The translations under genes and the position numbers were made by a program. Source: Trueperaceae bacterium (GTDB lineage: Bacteria > Deinococcota > Deinococci > Deinococcales > Trueperaceae). Taken from it: 47,985 bases of DNA. This document shows, piece after piece, positions 9,157 through 18,934 of the stretch. The DNA is taken from assembly GCA_030147925.1 (NCBI GenBank), contig JASBUK010000068.1, positions 1 through 47,985 of the forward strand, read 5' to 3'. Each line of letters starts with the position of its first letter. The stretch's first letter is position 1. The notes under the pieces are model-generated. The model saw nothing but the letters and a program-made list of their open reading frames with translations, had not been told where the DNA came from and ran no database searches.

Positions 9157-9365
9157 TGGGTGGTTGGTAGTAAGTGGTAAGTGGTAAGTGGTAAGTGGTG
9201 AGTGGTAAGTGGTGAGTGGTAGGTGGTGGGTGGTTAGTAGTTTTTGGTCGGTAGGAAAAGCGTTTTTAGAAAGCCCTCACTTTCCTCTTTTTACTTTTCA
9301 CTTTATTACTGTCTTCTTAGTTTCCACCTCCTACTAACCACTTTCTACTTTCCCCTTTTTACTCT
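9157..9365. repeat. heptamer-period intergenic repeat, copy 1
   Basis: Starts just after the recJ stop. About 80 bp of GT-rich sequence repeats AGTGGTA/AGTGGTG with a 7-bp period (about 9171-9240), followed by a pyrimidine-rich arm (9279-9361) whose complement again reads GTGGTTAGTAGGAGGTGGAA. That arm closely matches 20008-20031 on the other strand. No ORF or RNA was recognised in it. Confidence 0.8.
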
Positions 9366-9400
9366 TATAATCTCAGATTAAATCATGGCATACTAATTAA

Positions 9401-12325
9401 ATGACCGATACCGCTACCGATTTTGATCCGCCCAGTAGCGAAAGCAGCCTCATTGAACGCATTGCCAACGAGCTGAAGTGGAAGCTCAAAGGCGAAGTGC
9501 GTTTTGACGACAAGGCTCGAGCCCTCTATGCCACCGATGCCAGCCCATATGAGATAAAACCCTATGGTGTAGTCTTGCCCAAAGACCTTGAGGACGTTAG
9601 ACAAGTGCTTATGCTGGCACGTCATCACGGCATCCCGCTACTGCCGCGCGGTGGTGGCACCAGCCTAGCCGGTCAAACGGTTGGCGAGGCTATAGTGCTT
9701 GACTTTTCAAAGTACATGAACAAAGTACTTAAAGTGAACCCCGAGGAGCGCTGGGCCAAGGTGCAACCGGGTGTGGTGCGCGACGTGCTCAACTTTTACT
9801 TAAAACCCCATAAGCTGCAATTCACCCCGGACGTTTCCACCACCGACCGCGCCAATATCGGCGGCATGGTGGCCAACAACTCGGCGGGTACACGCAGCAT
9901 CAAGTACGGTAAATCGGTTGATCAGGTCATCGGCATGACGGTAATGCTGGCTGACGGCAGCATTACCGAATTTAGAGCGGTTTCTAACAGCGAGCTACAA
10001 GCCAAACTAGCGCTGCCGGGGCTAGAAGGCGAAATTTACCGCAACGTTCACCGCATCGTAAGCGAGCACAAAGACGAGATCGAAGCGCGCTTCCCTAAGG
10101 TCATGCGCCGGGTGGGTGGCTATAACCTCGATGAATTCACCAAGGGTCAGCCTTTTAATCTGGCTAAGCTGGTAGCCGGCTCTGAGGGCACGCTGACGAT
10201 AATCCTCGATATCACCATCAAGCTCGAGCCCGTGCCCAACTATAAATGTTTAGCACTGTTGCATTTTGACAGCTTAGAAAAGGCTCTCACGGCGGTTAAA
10301 TACATAAATCGGCATCAACCCTCCGCCGTCGAAATTTTAGATGACGCTCTTTTTGAGCTTGGCAAGGCCAATCCCAGCCTCGCCCCGTTGCTGGGCTGGT
10401 TAGACGGTGAACCCGCCGCCGTGCTGATGGTGGAATTTGACGGCGAGAGTGAAGCGGAAATGCTAGCCGGTCTGACAAACTTACAAAAAGATGACGACGT
10501 TAACAAGCTCAGTTATCACGCGCACATAGCCCGCAGCGACAGCAAACAGCAAGAAGTGCTGGCCTTCCGCCGTGGCGGTTTGGGTATTTACGCTTCGGTA
10601 AAGGGCGACAGCAAACCCACGCCATTTATCGAAGATTCTGCCATCCCCGTCGAACATTTGCCCAAATACATCCCCGAAGTGCTGGCTGTCTGCGCTAAAT
10701 ACGGCGTTAAGGCCGTGCTCTATGGTCACGCCAGCGTCGGCGTTATTCACGTCAGACCGGCACTGAACCTAAAGGATGCGGCAGATATCGAAAAATACCG
10801 GCAAATCAGCGAGGAAACCTTTGAGCTGGTCAAAAAGTACGGCGGCTCCTGGAGCGGCGAACACGGCGACGGACTGATTCGCAGCTATCAGAACAAAACA
10901 CTGTTTGGTGAGCTGTTATACGAAGACTTTAGGCAGATAAAGCGTAGCTTTGACCCGCAGAACATCATCAACCCCGGCAAAATCGTGGACGCGCAGCCGA
11001 TGACCGAGAATCTGCGCTACGGTCAGCATTATCAGGTTGCCGACATAAAGACGTATTTTGATTTTAGTAAGGACGAAGGCTTTATGGGTGCGGTGGAAAT
11101 GTGTTCGGGCGTGGGCGCCTGCCGCAAGACCACCAGCGGTACCATGTGCCCTAGCTATATGGCCACCCGCGATGAAGAACACAGCACCCGGGGGCGGGCC
11201 AATATTTTGCGCGAGGCCATGAGCGGCAAGCTGCCCGGCGGGCTTAGCAGCCAGGAAGTCTTTGACGTTTTGGATTTGTGTTTAGAGTGCAAGGCCTGCA
11301 AAGCAGAATGTCCCAGCGGCGTGGACATGGCCAAACTAAAATACGAATTTTTGGCGCAATACTACGACGAGCACGGCACTCCTCTGCCCATACGCGTCAT
11401 TGGCAATGTGGCCAGGCTCGCCCCCTTGGGCCAGTTAAGCGCTCCTGTCACTAACCGTCTGCTGCCCTTAAAACCCATGCGCTGGCTCATGGAAAAAACC
11501 CTCAAGGTAGACCGGCGACGTGTCATGCCCAGCTACGCCGAAACCTCTTTTAAACAGTGGTATCAGCGCCGCGCAAGCAACGCCGCGCTTGATAGCGGCA
11601 AACCGGTGGTGGCGCTTTTTGCCGACACCTGGACCATGTACAACGACCCCAACGTTGGCATTGCCGCCACTCGGGTGCTGGAAAACCTGGGCTACCGGGT
11701 CGAGCACGTCAAATACGGCTGCTGTGGCCGCCCGCAAATCTCCAAGGGTTTGCTTAAAGACGCTAAGGGAATGGCCAAGAAAAACGTTGACCGCCTCCAT
11801 GACTATGTAAAACGTGGCATCCCCGTCTTAGGGCTCGAGCCCTCCTGTGTTACCGCCTTTCAAGATGATTACCGCGACCTTATCCCCGGCGAAAAAACCG
11901 AGGCAGTCGCTAAAAACGTCAAGATGATTGACCAGTTCTTGGCTAAAGAGTGGACCAGCGGCAAGCTCGAGCCTAAAAAAGTCTTTCATAAATCGGCTAC
12001 ACCAGTGATGCTGCACGGCCATTGCCAGCAAAAAGCCATCATCGGCACCAAATCCACCCAGGCAGTCTTGGCCTGGGTGGCGCAAGACGTGCATGAAGTT
12101 GACTCAGGCTGTTGCGGTATGGCCGGTTCTTTTGGCTACGGCCACTACGACGTGTCAATGCAAATCGGCGAACAAAGGCTCTTCCCGGCCACGCGTAGTC
12201 ACGACGGCGAAGTCGCTGCTTGCGGTTTTAGCTGCCGCCATCAGATCATGGACGGCACCGGCAAAAAAGCCAAACACGTCGTTGAACTAATGGCGGAAGC
12301 CCTGATTAGCGATACTCAGGATTAG
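9401..12325 (+). CDS. FAD-linked oxidase / Fe-S dehydrogenase fusion (D-lactate or D-2-hydroxyacid dehydrogenase type)
   Basis: Large cytoplasmic or membrane-associated dehydrogenase joining a GlcD-like FAD half to a GlpC/LldE-like iron-sulfur half (YdiJ/Dld architecture). The PCMH-type FAD domain shows LPRGGGTSLAGQTVG (about residues 84-98) and NIGGMVANNSAGTRS (about 152-166). The FAD-oxidase C-terminal domain ends near residue 535 (FDPQNIINPGK). Then come ferredoxin-type cysteines (CSGVGACRKT...MCPSY and CLECKACKAECPSG) and two CCG domains (KYGCCGRP and DSGCCGMAGSFGY). Substrate is probably a D-2-hydroxyacid oxidised with electrons passed to a quinone; which acid cannot be told. There is no Shine-Dalgarno; CATACT at 9389-9394 lies six bases before the ATG (leaderless-type). 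Confidence 0.88.
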   Translation: MTDTATDFDPPSSESSLIERIANELKWKLKGEVRFDDKARALYATDASPYEIKPYGVVLPKDLEDVRQVLMLARHHGIPLLPRGGGTSLAGQTVGEAIVLDFSKYMNKVLKVNPEERWAKVQPGVVRDVLNFYLKPHKLQFTPDVSTTDRANIGGMVANNSAGTRSIKYGKSVDQVIGMTVMLADGSITEFRAVSNSELQAKLALPGLEGEIYRNVHRIVSEHKDEIEARFPKVMRRVGGYNLDEFTKGQPFNLAKLVAGSEGTLTIILDITIKLEPVPNYKCLALLHFDSLEKALTAVKYINRHQPSAVEILDDALFELGKANPSLAPLLGWLDGEPAAVLMVEFDGESEAEMLAGLTNLQKDDDVNKLSYHAHIARSDSKQQEVLAFRRGGLGIYASVKGDSKPTPFIEDSAIPVEHLPKYIPEVLAVCAKYGVKAVLYGHASVGVIHVRPALNLKDAADIEKYRQISEETFELVKKYGGSWSGEHGDGLIRSYQNKTLFGELLYEDFRQIKRSFDPQNIINPGKIVDAQPMTENLRYGQHYQVADIKTYFDFSKDEGFMGAVEMCSGVGACRKTTSGTMCPSYMATRDEEHSTRGRANILREAMSGKLPGGLSSQEVFDVLDLCLECKACKAECPSGVDMAKLKYEFLAQYYDEHGTPLPIRVIGNVARLAPLGQLSAPVTNRLLPLKPMRWLMEKTLKVDRRRVMPSYAETSFKQWYQRRASNAALDSGKPVVALFADTWTMYNDPNVGIAATRVLENLGYRVEHVKYGCCGRPQISKGLLKDAKGMAKKNVDRLHDYVKRGIPVLGLEPSCVTAFQDDYRDLIPGEKTEAVAKNVKMIDQFLAKEWTSGKLEPKKVFHKSATPVMLHGHCQQKAIIGTKSTQAVLAWVAQDVHEVDSGCCGMAGSFGYGHYDVSMQIGEQRLFPATRSHDGEVAACGFSCRHQIMDGTGKKAKHVVELMAEALISDTQD

Positions 12326-12755
12326 GGTGGTCAAAGCGACAACCGGCATCCCATTTTGACCGCTGATTGCCATGCGCCGGAATGCCCCCGGCATCTTTGA
12401 TCATGCGTGCTAAGTGTAGCAAGTTCCAGGTCATGAACGTCGTGTTGCGGTTGGTAAAGTCATTTTCCGGCCCACCCGAACCCGGGTCACGATAGGATGG
12501 CCCCGGCCCCACTTCACCTCACCAAGCGGCGTCGGCCTGAGGTGGTATTACATAACCAAGGTGTTGCAAAGAATAAAGCATGTTCATGGCGCAGTGCTTA
12601 GCACCGTCCTCATTGCCGGTAATCAGACAACCGCCCACCCGGCCATAATAGGCATACTGACCAGACTCATTAAGATCACCAGAGCTGGAATAAAGCCTCT
12701 TGGTGAACTGGAATTTCCCTGCGCTAAACACGCTAATGTAATTTTTGTCTTGCAT
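12306..12755 (-). pseudogene. broken flavodoxin / NADPH-dependent FMN reductase family gene
   Basis: Two pieces in the same frame, 12755-12522 and 12518-12306, read together as the C-terminal half of a flavodoxin-family reductase: YGRVGGCLITGNEDGAKHC, then MLYSLQHLGYVIPPQADAAW, a TGA at 12519-12521, then GEVGPGPSYRDPGSGGPEN and TNRNTTFMTWNLLHLARM. The TGA sits where the family normally has a hydrophobic residue (from memory, ...GW-I-GE...). The N-terminal half with the FMN loop is missing: upstream the sequence runs straight into the end of hicB. A nonsense codon plus 5' truncation mark it as a remnant. Its stop lies inside the last codons of the dehydrogenase on the other strand. Confidence 0.8.
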
Positions 12756-12767
12756 TTGTTTGATGTG

Positions 12768-13088
12768 TTAAATGGTGCGCTTAAGTCGTTCGGCAATCCA
12801 CTGATTAAGACTTTTGCCTTCTTGTTTTGACGAGGTATATATCTTGCGGTGCAGTTCGGGTGGTAAACGAAGCATGAGTTTGCCAGAAAAGGGTTTATCT
12901 GGCTCCTCTTTACGCGCTTCACAAAAGTCCAGGTAGTCGTCTATAGAATCCCGAAAAGCCTGCTCGAGCCCATCCACAGTTTTACCCTGAAAGGTCACAA
13001 CATCACGTAGGCCAAGCACTTCCCCATGAAAAATACCAGCTTCATCGTCAAACTCAACGTGACCCGTATAGCCTTTATAGTTCAACAT
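12768..13088 (-). CDS. hicB: HicB-family antitoxin
   Basis: Antitoxin of a type II HicAB pair. The N-terminal partly degraded RNase H-like HicB fold is seen as YTGHVEFDDEAGIFHGEVLGL and DVVTFQGKTVDGLEQAFRDSIDDYL. The C-terminal DNA-binding part (GKLMLRLPPELHRKIY, then GKSLNQWIAERLKR) is of ribbon-helix-helix type. At 106 residues it is complete. It follows hicA with a one-base overlap (TGATG), which implies translational coupling. It presumably neutralises HicA and represses the operon through the palindrome at 13355-13379. It lies right beside the truncated flavoprotein gene, which suggests arrival by insertion. Confidence 0.9.
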   Translation of the reverse strand: MLNYKGYTGHVEFDDEAGIFHGEVLGLRDVVTFQGKTVDGLEQAFRDSIDDYLDFCEARKEEPDKPFSGKLMLRLPPELHRKIYTSSKQEGKSLNQWIAERLKRTI

Positions 13089-13357
13089 CAGTCCTCCTTA
13101 GGAGCAAAACCTGCTTCAGTGAGGAAACGTCGTACAGACTTCAACGCTCCTTTATCAGTTTCCTTGTGAGGGTGAGGTCGGTGAAAAACAGCTTTGACAC
13201 CTTTTAGTGCGACTCTAACTCTAGAACCACGACCTTCACTTATTTCGGCGCCTAAAGCAGAAAAGAGCTTCTCAATATCTGACCAGGCAACATCGGAGCG
13301 ACTAGGATTTTCAAAGATTGCCAAAAGCGTTTTGCTCTGCTTGCCACCCAGCTTCAT
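13088..13357 (-). CDS. hicA: HicA-family mRNA interferase toxin
   Basis: Small toxin expected to cleave mRNA on the ribosome. The double-stranded-RNA-binding-like fold can be followed: WSDIEKLFSALGAEISEGRGSR, then VRVALKGVKAVFHRPHPHKE, holding the conserved histidine region, and a final helix LKSVRRFLTEAGF. 89 residues is in the family range. The ATG at 13357 overlaps the operator palindrome. On the minus strand TAATAT lies six bases before the ATG, with TTGCAG 18 bp further up, so the mRNA is probably leaderless. Confidence 0.9.
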   Translation of the reverse strand: MKLGGKQSKTLLAIFENPSRSDVAWSDIEKLFSALGAEISEGRGSRVRVALKGVKAVFHRPHPHKETDKGALKSVRRFLTEAGFAPKED

Positions 13358-13379
13358 AGTGTCATATTACGACACTATG
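13355..13379 (-). promoter_or_regulatory. hicAB operator/promoter: 9-bp inverted repeat around the -10 box
   Basis: CATAGTGTC (13355-13363) and GACACTATG (13371-13379) form a perfect 9-bp inverted repeat with a 7-bp centre. On the minus strand the TAATAT -10 box occupies the centre, and one half-site contains the hicA ATG. A repressor bound here would cover the -10 box and the start codon together. HicB or the HicAB complex is the expected ligand. Confidence 0.75.
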
Positions 13380-13554
13380 TGAGTTGACTGCAAGAGGAGA
13401 AAGTTAATCTCTTGTGTAAACAGGATTGGGAATTTTGATGTCGCTATAAATCATATTCTTCTTCATCTGCACAACACGAACCGGTCAGACTTTGTAAAGA
13501 CAGACTTTGCCACTCTAAACGCTCAGAATCTTGGCTTGACAAAACATTCACCAA

Positions 13555-15393
13555 TTACATTTCTTCGGGTGCGGCAATCCCCAGCAAACTCAGGCTGGTC
13601 GCCAACGTTTGCTTAATCGACTTAACCAGCGCCAGGCGAGCTTCACGCAGACCCGGCTCAGCTTTTAGGACTTGCGTGTCCGGGCGGCCATATTTATCCT
13701 TGTGGTTGTAGTAGCTGTTCCAGGCAGTGGCTAAATCCAGGGCGTACTGGGCTATTTGGTGCGGGGCTAAGTCACGAGCGGCGGTAGTGATCACTTCGGG
13801 TAATTTGCTGATAAGCTGAGCAAGTTTTACTTCTAAGGGGCCGAGTTTGGCCCAGTCGGCGGCTGCGTCGCTTAAGCCTTCGGCTTGTGCCGCACGCAAG
13901 ATACTGCACGCCCTGGCATGGGCGTACTGCACATAGGGTGCGGAGTCTCCCTGGAGGCTTAGAGCTTGCTCCCAGCGAAAGTCGATAATGCGCTTGGCTT
14001 CGCTTTTGAGCATGCCAAAACGCAAGGCTCCCACACCGACCTGATGAGCTACTTCGTCAATCTCTTGCAAAGTCGGGTTCTTTTCTTCAACTATGGCTTT
14101 GGCGCGGCGCGTGGCCTCGGCAATCACTTCATCGATAGAAAGGGTGATGCCCTTGCGGCCACTCATGGCCTGTCCTTCGAGCGTCACAACCTCGTAGGCC
14201 AGGTGGTGAGAGTTTTCAAAGGCCTCTTTGCCTTCCGGTGTACCAGACAGCGCCAGGGCGGTGCGCACTATTGTCTGCGGGTGAGACTGACGCACATCTA
14301 TAACGTTGATGATTTCCTGGCCGTGGGCAAATGTTTTGCCGTTGGAGTGCTCGCTACCAGCAGGGCTGCTGCTGTAGAGGACTTTGCCGGAGGGCTGGGT
14401 GTCAAAGCTGGCAAAACTAAGCCCCTCAAAAAGTCCGGCTTTCCAAAACTGATAGCCAATGTCTTTAGCCACATACATGGCGTTGCCATCGCTGCGCACC
14501 AGCACGATATTGGGCTCTTCTAGGCCGGGGATAAACTCGGAGACATCCATGATCAAAGCACCGGCATATTTGCCCTCGGTAGGGCGGGAAACATAGGGGC
14601 TTTTTTCCAGGATGTCTAAACCCCGCCTAAGAAAACCGCTATTGACCACGTCAGATTCCCAGACCAGCAAGTCGTACTCGACGCCAAGCTCGTAGTAGCT
14701 GTCAAGCTGAGACCTGAGCACATCGGCGACGTTGTTGCGCAACTCGCCCCGCTCGAGGCGGTGCATCACTTCGGAGACACCCTGTTCGATTTTTTCGGCG
14801 TCTGTTTCTTTGGCTTCACTTAGTTTGACGTAAAGTTCGCCCAGCCAGTGGTCGTATTTCTGGCGGCCATCGTATTCTGCCGCAAAATAGCTCATGGCAT
14901 AAATGGATTCGGCGGCCTGACGACCCGTATCATCAATGTAGTTCTGCACTTCCACTTCGTGTCCGGCGGCCCGCAAGATACGGGCGCAGGCGTCACCCAA
15001 GACGATGTTGCGCAAGTGGCCTACGTGCGCTTCTTTGTTAGGGTTTACGCTAGTGTGCTCGAGCACCACCTTTTTGTTTTGCGCCGGCAAGCTGGTATCG
15101 CTGGTTATAACGCTTTGCACAAAACTGGCTGTATCGACATGGAAGTTGATATAAGGCCCGACCACCTCGGCTCTGGCAATACCGGCGGGGTTTTTAAGTG
15201 CCGCGACGATTTCCTGAGCGATTAAAGCCGGGTTCTTGCGTAAACTTTTAGCCAAAACAAAAGCTATAGGGCTACCGTAGTCCCCAGGTTTTCCGTCGGG
15301 TACTTCCTGAATTATTATTTCGGCGTTTTCAACCTTGAGTGTTTTTAGGGCGTCAGTTAGCGCATCTTTAAGCTGCGTTTTAATATCTGGCAT
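13555..15393 (-). CDS. argS: arginyl-tRNA synthetase
   Basis: Class I synthetase charging tRNA-Arg. The Add-1 N-terminal domain occupies about residues 1-105. The HIGH-type signature reads HVGH within NPNKEAHVGHLRNI (near residue 122). The KMSKS-loop equivalent is MSGRKG near residue 400. The C-terminal anticodon-binding DALR domain starts near YVQYAHARACSIL (about 490-500). At 612 residues it is a little longer than E. coli ArgS (577) but complete. ATG start; only a short GAGG close to the ATG serves as a possible Shine-Dalgarno. It is divergent from lon, with 234 bp between. Confidence 0.95.
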   Translation of the reverse strand: MPDIKTQLKDALTDALKTLKVENAEIIIQEVPDGKPGDYGSPIAFVLAKSLRKNPALIAQEIVAALKNPAGIARAEVVGPYINFHVDTASFVQSVITSDTSLPAQNKKVVLEHTSVNPNKEAHVGHLRNIVLGDACARILRAAGHEVEVQNYIDDTGRQAAESIYAMSYFAAEYDGRQKYDHWLGELYVKLSEAKETDAEKIEQGVSEVMHRLERGELRNNVADVLRSQLDSYYELGVEYDLLVWESDVVNSGFLRRGLDILEKSPYVSRPTEGKYAGALIMDVSEFIPGLEEPNIVLVRSDGNAMYVAKDIGYQFWKAGLFEGLSFASFDTQPSGKVLYSSSPAGSEHSNGKTFAHGQEIINVIDVRQSHPQTIVRTALALSGTPEGKEAFENSHHLAYEVVTLEGQAMSGRKGITLSIDEVIAEATRRAKAIVEEKNPTLQEIDEVAHQVGVGALRFGMLKSEAKRIIDFRWEQALSLQGDSAPYVQYAHARACSILRAAQAEGLSDAAADWAKLGPLEVKLAQLISKLPEVITTAARDLAPHQIAQYALDLATAWNSYYNHKDKYGRPDTQVLKAEPGLREARLALVKSIKQTLATSLSLLGIAAPEEM

Positions 15394-15561
15394 AACCTCA
15401 ATACGCTATCATGTAGTGCTGCATTCGGGTGGCGATTGCTGTTTTAGGTCAAGGCAAGGCGTATAATAGGGCTCGAGCTCAATCTGCTAAGCTCATTTTC
15501 CGTCTTAATCTTCTCCAACTTGTAAGCTACCCCCTATCTAATAGTCATCACCATAGTAAAC

Positions 15562-15589
15562 TTGACACATGAAGACTAAGATTTATAGA
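15562..15589 (+). promoter_or_regulatory. promoter of lon (TTGACA-N16-TATAGA)
   Basis: A consensus -35 TTGACA at 15562-15567 and a TATAGA -10 at 15584-15589, 16 bp apart. It predicts a leader of about 30 nt carrying the AGAAGGG at 15617-15623. No CIRCE or HrcA-type inverted repeat was seen, so heat control, if any, must work differently. Confidence 0.75.
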
Positions 15590-15627
15590 GCAAACAATAA
15601 AACTAATTCATTTTTCAGAAGGGCCTA

Positions 15628-18078
15628 ATGATGTCAGAGTCTAACGACGACAAACAAATTTATGAACTGCCCATCCCGGTTTGTCCGGTTCGGGGCTCGG
15701 TGCTTTATCCCACCATGGTCATGCCCATCGACGCTGGTCGGGCCATCTCGATAAGCGCAATAAATGCAGCACTTGACCGCGACCGCACCATCCTCATCGT
15801 CAGCCAAAAGGACCGCGAGATAGAAGAACCCAGTGGCGACGATCTGTATCGCGTGGGTACGGCCTGTAACATCCTGCGCATGAAGAAAAACCCTGATGGC
15901 AGCATCCAGATGCTAGTGCAGGCCTTTGCCCGGGTAAAGGTTGACGCTTATATTTCCGGCGAACTGATCGAAGCCGAAGTCTCACCCTTAGAAGTTACAC
16001 AAGGTGACGAGGTGGTGCTCGAGGCCAGCTTCCGCGAGTTAAAAGAAAAGTTCGCCGACATGATCGAGTCGAGCCGCAACATCCAACCGGAAGTCGCTCA
16101 GTTTGTCATGAACTTAGAAGACGCCGGGCAATTTGCCGATTATGTGGCCTATCACCTGGATTTTCGCTTAGAAGACAAACAAGCAGTGCTGGAAAACGCC
16201 ACTGTTGAGGAGCGCCTGCACAAGGTTCTAGTGCTTATCGACACCGAGATTGAACTGGCCGAAACCCAGCGCCGGGTACAACGCGAGGTCAAGGAAGAAA
16301 TCGACCGCAATCAGCGGGAGTACTTCCTGCGCGAACAAATCAAGGCCTTACAGCGCGAACTTTCCGGCAGCGACGAAGAAAGCGATGAAATCGAGGTCTT
16401 TCGCAAGAAGCTAGAAGAACTCGACTTGCCCGAAGCCGCCATGGAGGAGGCCGAGCGCGAACTCAACCGCCTGGCCCGCATGCACGCCGACTCGGCGGAG
16501 GCCTCGGTCATCCGCACTTATCTGACGACCATCACCGAGCTGCCCTGGAACACCCGTAGCAAGGACAAACTGGATATGAGCAAGGCCGCCGGGGTTTTAG
16601 ATGAAGACCACTACGGTTTAGAAAAGGTCAAAGATCGCGTGCTCGAGTATCTGGCGGTACGCAAGCTCAAGGCCGATCAAGCCAAAAAGGGTGAGCTGGA
16701 CGAAAACGAGGTCAACAAAGGCCCCATCCTGCTCTTTGTCGGCCCACCCGGGGTGGGCAAAACCAGCATTGCCAAGTCCATTGCCAAGTCGCTGGGACGC
16801 GAATACGTGCGCATTTCTTTAGGTGGCGCACGCGATGAATCCGATATTCGCGGACACCGCCGCACCTATATCGGCTCCATGCCCGGACGCATCATTCAGG
16901 GCATTCGGCAAGCCGGCACTAAAAATCCGGTGTTTTTGCTTGACGAGGTCGATAAGCTTGGCGCCAGCTATCAGGGAGACCCCTCCTCGGCACTTTTGGA
17001 AGTGCTGGACCCCGCCCAAAACAGCACCTTTGTCGATCACTACTTAGGCGTTCCTTTTGATCTGTCCGAGATTCTCTTTATCGCCACGGCCAACTACGCC
17101 CAAAATATCCCCGAGCCGCTTATGGACCGCATGGAGCTGATTGAGTTCTCAAGCTATATCGAACAGGAAAAACTGGAAATCGCCAAGCGTTATCTGCTGC
17201 CCCGGCAGATTAAGGAAAACGGCTTAAGGCTCAAACAAATTGCCATCTCTGACGCGGCAATTAGCAGGCTTATCGCCTCTTATACCCGCGAAGCCGGAGT
17301 ACGCAACTTAGAGCGGAGCATAGGCACTTTGGCCCGCAAGGCCGCCCGCCGCATTGCCGAAAGCGAAATCAAGCGCGTGCGCATTGGCGAACGCAGCATC
17401 GAGCAATATCTAGGCCCGGAGCGCTTTAGCCCGGAATCCGAAGGTGAGGAAAATCTCGTCGGAGTTGCCACCGGTATGTATTACACGCCCGTTGGCGGCG
17501 ATATCCTCTTCGTGGAAACCTCAGTCACGCCCGGCAAAGGTGGATTGGTGCTCACCGGTCAACTTGGTGACGTTATGAAAGAGTCGGCTCGAGCCGCCCT
17601 GACCTATGCTAAAAGTAATGCCGAGCGTTTTGGCATCAGTCAAGAAGCCCTGGACAACTCCGAACTGCACATTCACGTACCCGCCGGGGCAACCCCCAAA
17701 GAAGGCCCCAGCGCCGGTACGGCCATAGCTACTTCGCTCATCAGCGCACTGAGCGGCGTCCCGGTGCGCAAAGATGTTGCTATGACCGGCGAAATTACCC
17801 TGCGGGGGCGCGTGCTGCCCATCGGAGGCTTAAAAGAAAAAGTCTTGGGTGCTAAGCGTGCCGGTATCAAACACATCATCTTCCCAGAAAAGAACGTCTC
17901 TGATTTAAATGATGTGCCCGGTCACTTGCGGCGCAGCCTGTCGTTTCACTCGCTGGGCAACCTGGACGAAGTACTTGAGGTGGCTTTAGTCGGCGGGCTA
18001 AAAGCGCTCGAGCAACATACCGCAGTCCCTGCCAAAAGCAACCGCGGTAAAACCGCCAGAACACCGGCTCGAGCTTAA
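15628..18078 (+). CDS. lon: ATP-dependent Lon protease
   Basis: Cytoplasmic AAA+ serine protease that removes damaged and regulatory proteins. The N-terminal LON substrate domain (about residues 10-205) is followed by a coiled-coil region ([16 protein letters not shown]...). Walker [10 protein letters not shown] is near residue 372 and Walker [12 protein letters not shown] near 438. The protease domain carries the Ser-Lys dyad: Ser in [10 protein letters not shown] (about 694) and Lys in [14 protein letters not shown] (about 737). At 816 residues it is typical of LonA. Start may be ATG 15628 or ATG 15631; the AGAAGGG spacing slightly favours the second. A short Lys/Arg/Ala-rich tail ends the protein. 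Confidence 0.96.
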   Translation: MMSESNDDKQIYELPIPVCPVRGSVLYPTMVMPIDAGRAISISAINAALDRDRTILIVSQKDREIEEPSGDDLYRVGTACNILRMKKNPDGSIQMLVQAFARVKVDAYISGELIEAEVSPLEVTQGDEVVLEASFRELKEKFADMIESSRNIQPEVAQFVMNLEDAGQFADYVAYHLDFRLEDKQAVLENATVEERLHKVLVLIDTEIELAETQRRVQREVKEEIDRNQREYFLREQIKALQRELSGSDEESDEIEVFRKKLEELDLPEAAMEEAERELNRLARMHADSAEASVIRTYLTTITELPWNTRSKDKLDMSKAAGVLDEDHYGLEKVKDRVLEYLAVRKLKADQAKKGELDENEVNKGPILLFVGPPGVGKTSIAKSIAKSLGREYVRISLGGARDESDIRGHRRTYIGSMPGRIIQGIRQAGTKNPVFLLDEVDKLGASYQGDPSSALLEVLDPAQNSTFVDHYLGVPFDLSEILFIATANYAQNIPEPLMDRMELIEFSSYIEQEKLEIAKRYLLPRQIKENGLRLKQIAISDAAISRLIASYTREAGVRNLERSIGTLARKAARRIAESEIKRVRIGERSIEQYLGPERFSPESEGEENLVGVATGMYYTPVGGDILFVETSVTPGKGGLVLTGQLGDVMKESARAALTYAKSNAERFGISQEALDNSELHIHVPAGATPKEGPSAGTAIATSLISALSGVPVRKDVAMTGEITLRGRVLPIGGLKEKVLGAKRAGIKHIIFPEKNVSDLNDVPGHLRRSLSFHSLGNLDEVLEVALVGGLKALEQHTAVPAKSNRGKTARTPARA

Positions 18079-18106
18079 TACGATTTCCTAAAAAGCCGAC
18101 TTACGA

Positions 18107-18140
18107 GGGTCAGGCCTTAGCCCTGGCCCCCTTTCTTCTT
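18107..18140 (+). terminator. probable intrinsic terminator of lon
   Basis: GGGTCAGGC (18107-18115) pairs imperfectly, with a G-T pair and a bulge, with GCCCTGGCCC (18120-18129), followed by CTTTCTTCTT. The T-rich end overlaps the -35 box of the tpiA promoter. Confidence 0.6.
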
Positions 18141-18166
18141 GACGTTAGTGCCAGACGCGGTATTCT
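18139..18166 (+). promoter_or_regulatory. leaderless-type promoter of tpiA (TTGACG-N16-TATTCT)
   Basis: TTGACG at 18139-18144 and TATTCT at 18161-18166. The ATG follows only six bases later (18173) with no Shine-Dalgarno, so transcription should start at or next to the start codon. Confidence 0.65.
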
Positions 18167-18172
18167 TAGCAT

Positions 18173-18934
18173 ATGACGATCAAACCTTTTATCGCCGGAA
18201 ACTGGAAGATGAACAAAGTCCCTAGCGAAGCCGAGAATTGGCTAAGCGAACTGCAAGCGCGCCTGCAAAGCGTAGCGCACGACCATGCCGAAATCGCCCT
18301 GTGTGCACCTTTTACCCATCTGGCAGGACTGGGCAAGCTGGCTAAGGGCAGCCCGGTTGCTATCGGGGCGCAAGATGTCAGCGCCCATGAGCAGGGCGCT
18401 TATACCGGTGAGGTATCCGCCGCTATGCTTAAAGATTTAAACGTGACCTATGTCATCATAGGTCACTCCGAGCGCCGCGAGTATCACGCCGAGAGCGATG
18501 AGCTTGTCAATGGCAAGGTCAAAACAGCCTTAGCCTACGGGCTGCGGCCCATTCTCTGCGTGGGTGAAACCCTTGAGCAACGCGAAGCCGGTCAAGCCAC
18601 CGAGGTGGTCTTAAAGCAGCTACGGGCTGATCTGGCAGGCGTGGCTTTTGATGATGCTGAAGACCTAACCATCGCCTACGAACCTATCTGGGCCATCGGC
18701 ACCGGCAAGACCGCCACCTCGCAAGACGCTCAGGACATGTGCCAGGCCATCCGCCAGGAACTCGTCTCGCTTTATCCCAAACACGCCGCCAAGATGCGCA
18801 TCCTTTATGGCGGCAGCATGAATCCCGGAAATGCCACAGAACTGCTGGCCCAGGCTGATATCAACGGCGGACTAATAGGCGGCGCGAGCTTAGATATTGA
18901 CTCACTGCTCTTGCTTATCAAGGCCGCGAAATGA
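18173..18934 (+). CDS. tpiA: triosephosphate isomerase
   Basis: Interconverts glyceraldehyde-3-phosphate and dihydroxyacetone phosphate in glycolysis and gluconeogenesis. Complete TIM barrel of 253 residues with AGNWKMN (catalytic Lys near residue 12), IGHSERR (His near 96), AYEPIWAIGTGKTAT (Glu near 167, with the mobile loop) and ILYGGSMNPGN (phosphate loop). Its stop overlaps the start of the M24 peptidase gene (ATGA), so the two are translationally coupled. The promoter just upstream looks leaderless. Confidence 0.96.
   Translation: MTIKPFIAGNWKMNKVPSEAENWLSELQARLQSVAHDHAEIALCAPFTHLAGLGKLAKGSPVAIGAQDVSAHEQGAYTGEVSAAMLKDLNVTYVIIGHSERREYHAESDELVNGKVKTALAYGLRPILCVGETLEQREAGQATEVVLKQLRADLAGVAFDDAEDLTIAYEPIWAIGTGKTATSQDAQDMCQAIRQELVSLYPKHAAKMRILYGGSMNPGNATELLAQADINGGLIGGASLDIDSLLLLIKAAK

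Noticed and set aside
9157-9365. CRISPR array
   Set aside because: Repeats are 7 bp, continuous and degenerate, with no spacers and no cas genes in the window.
12519-12521. TGA read as selenocysteine or tryptophan in the flavoprotein remnant
   Set aside because: Relatives have an ordinary hydrophobic residue there, the 5' half of the gene is missing, and no SECIS-like hairpin follows; a nonsense mutation is simpler.
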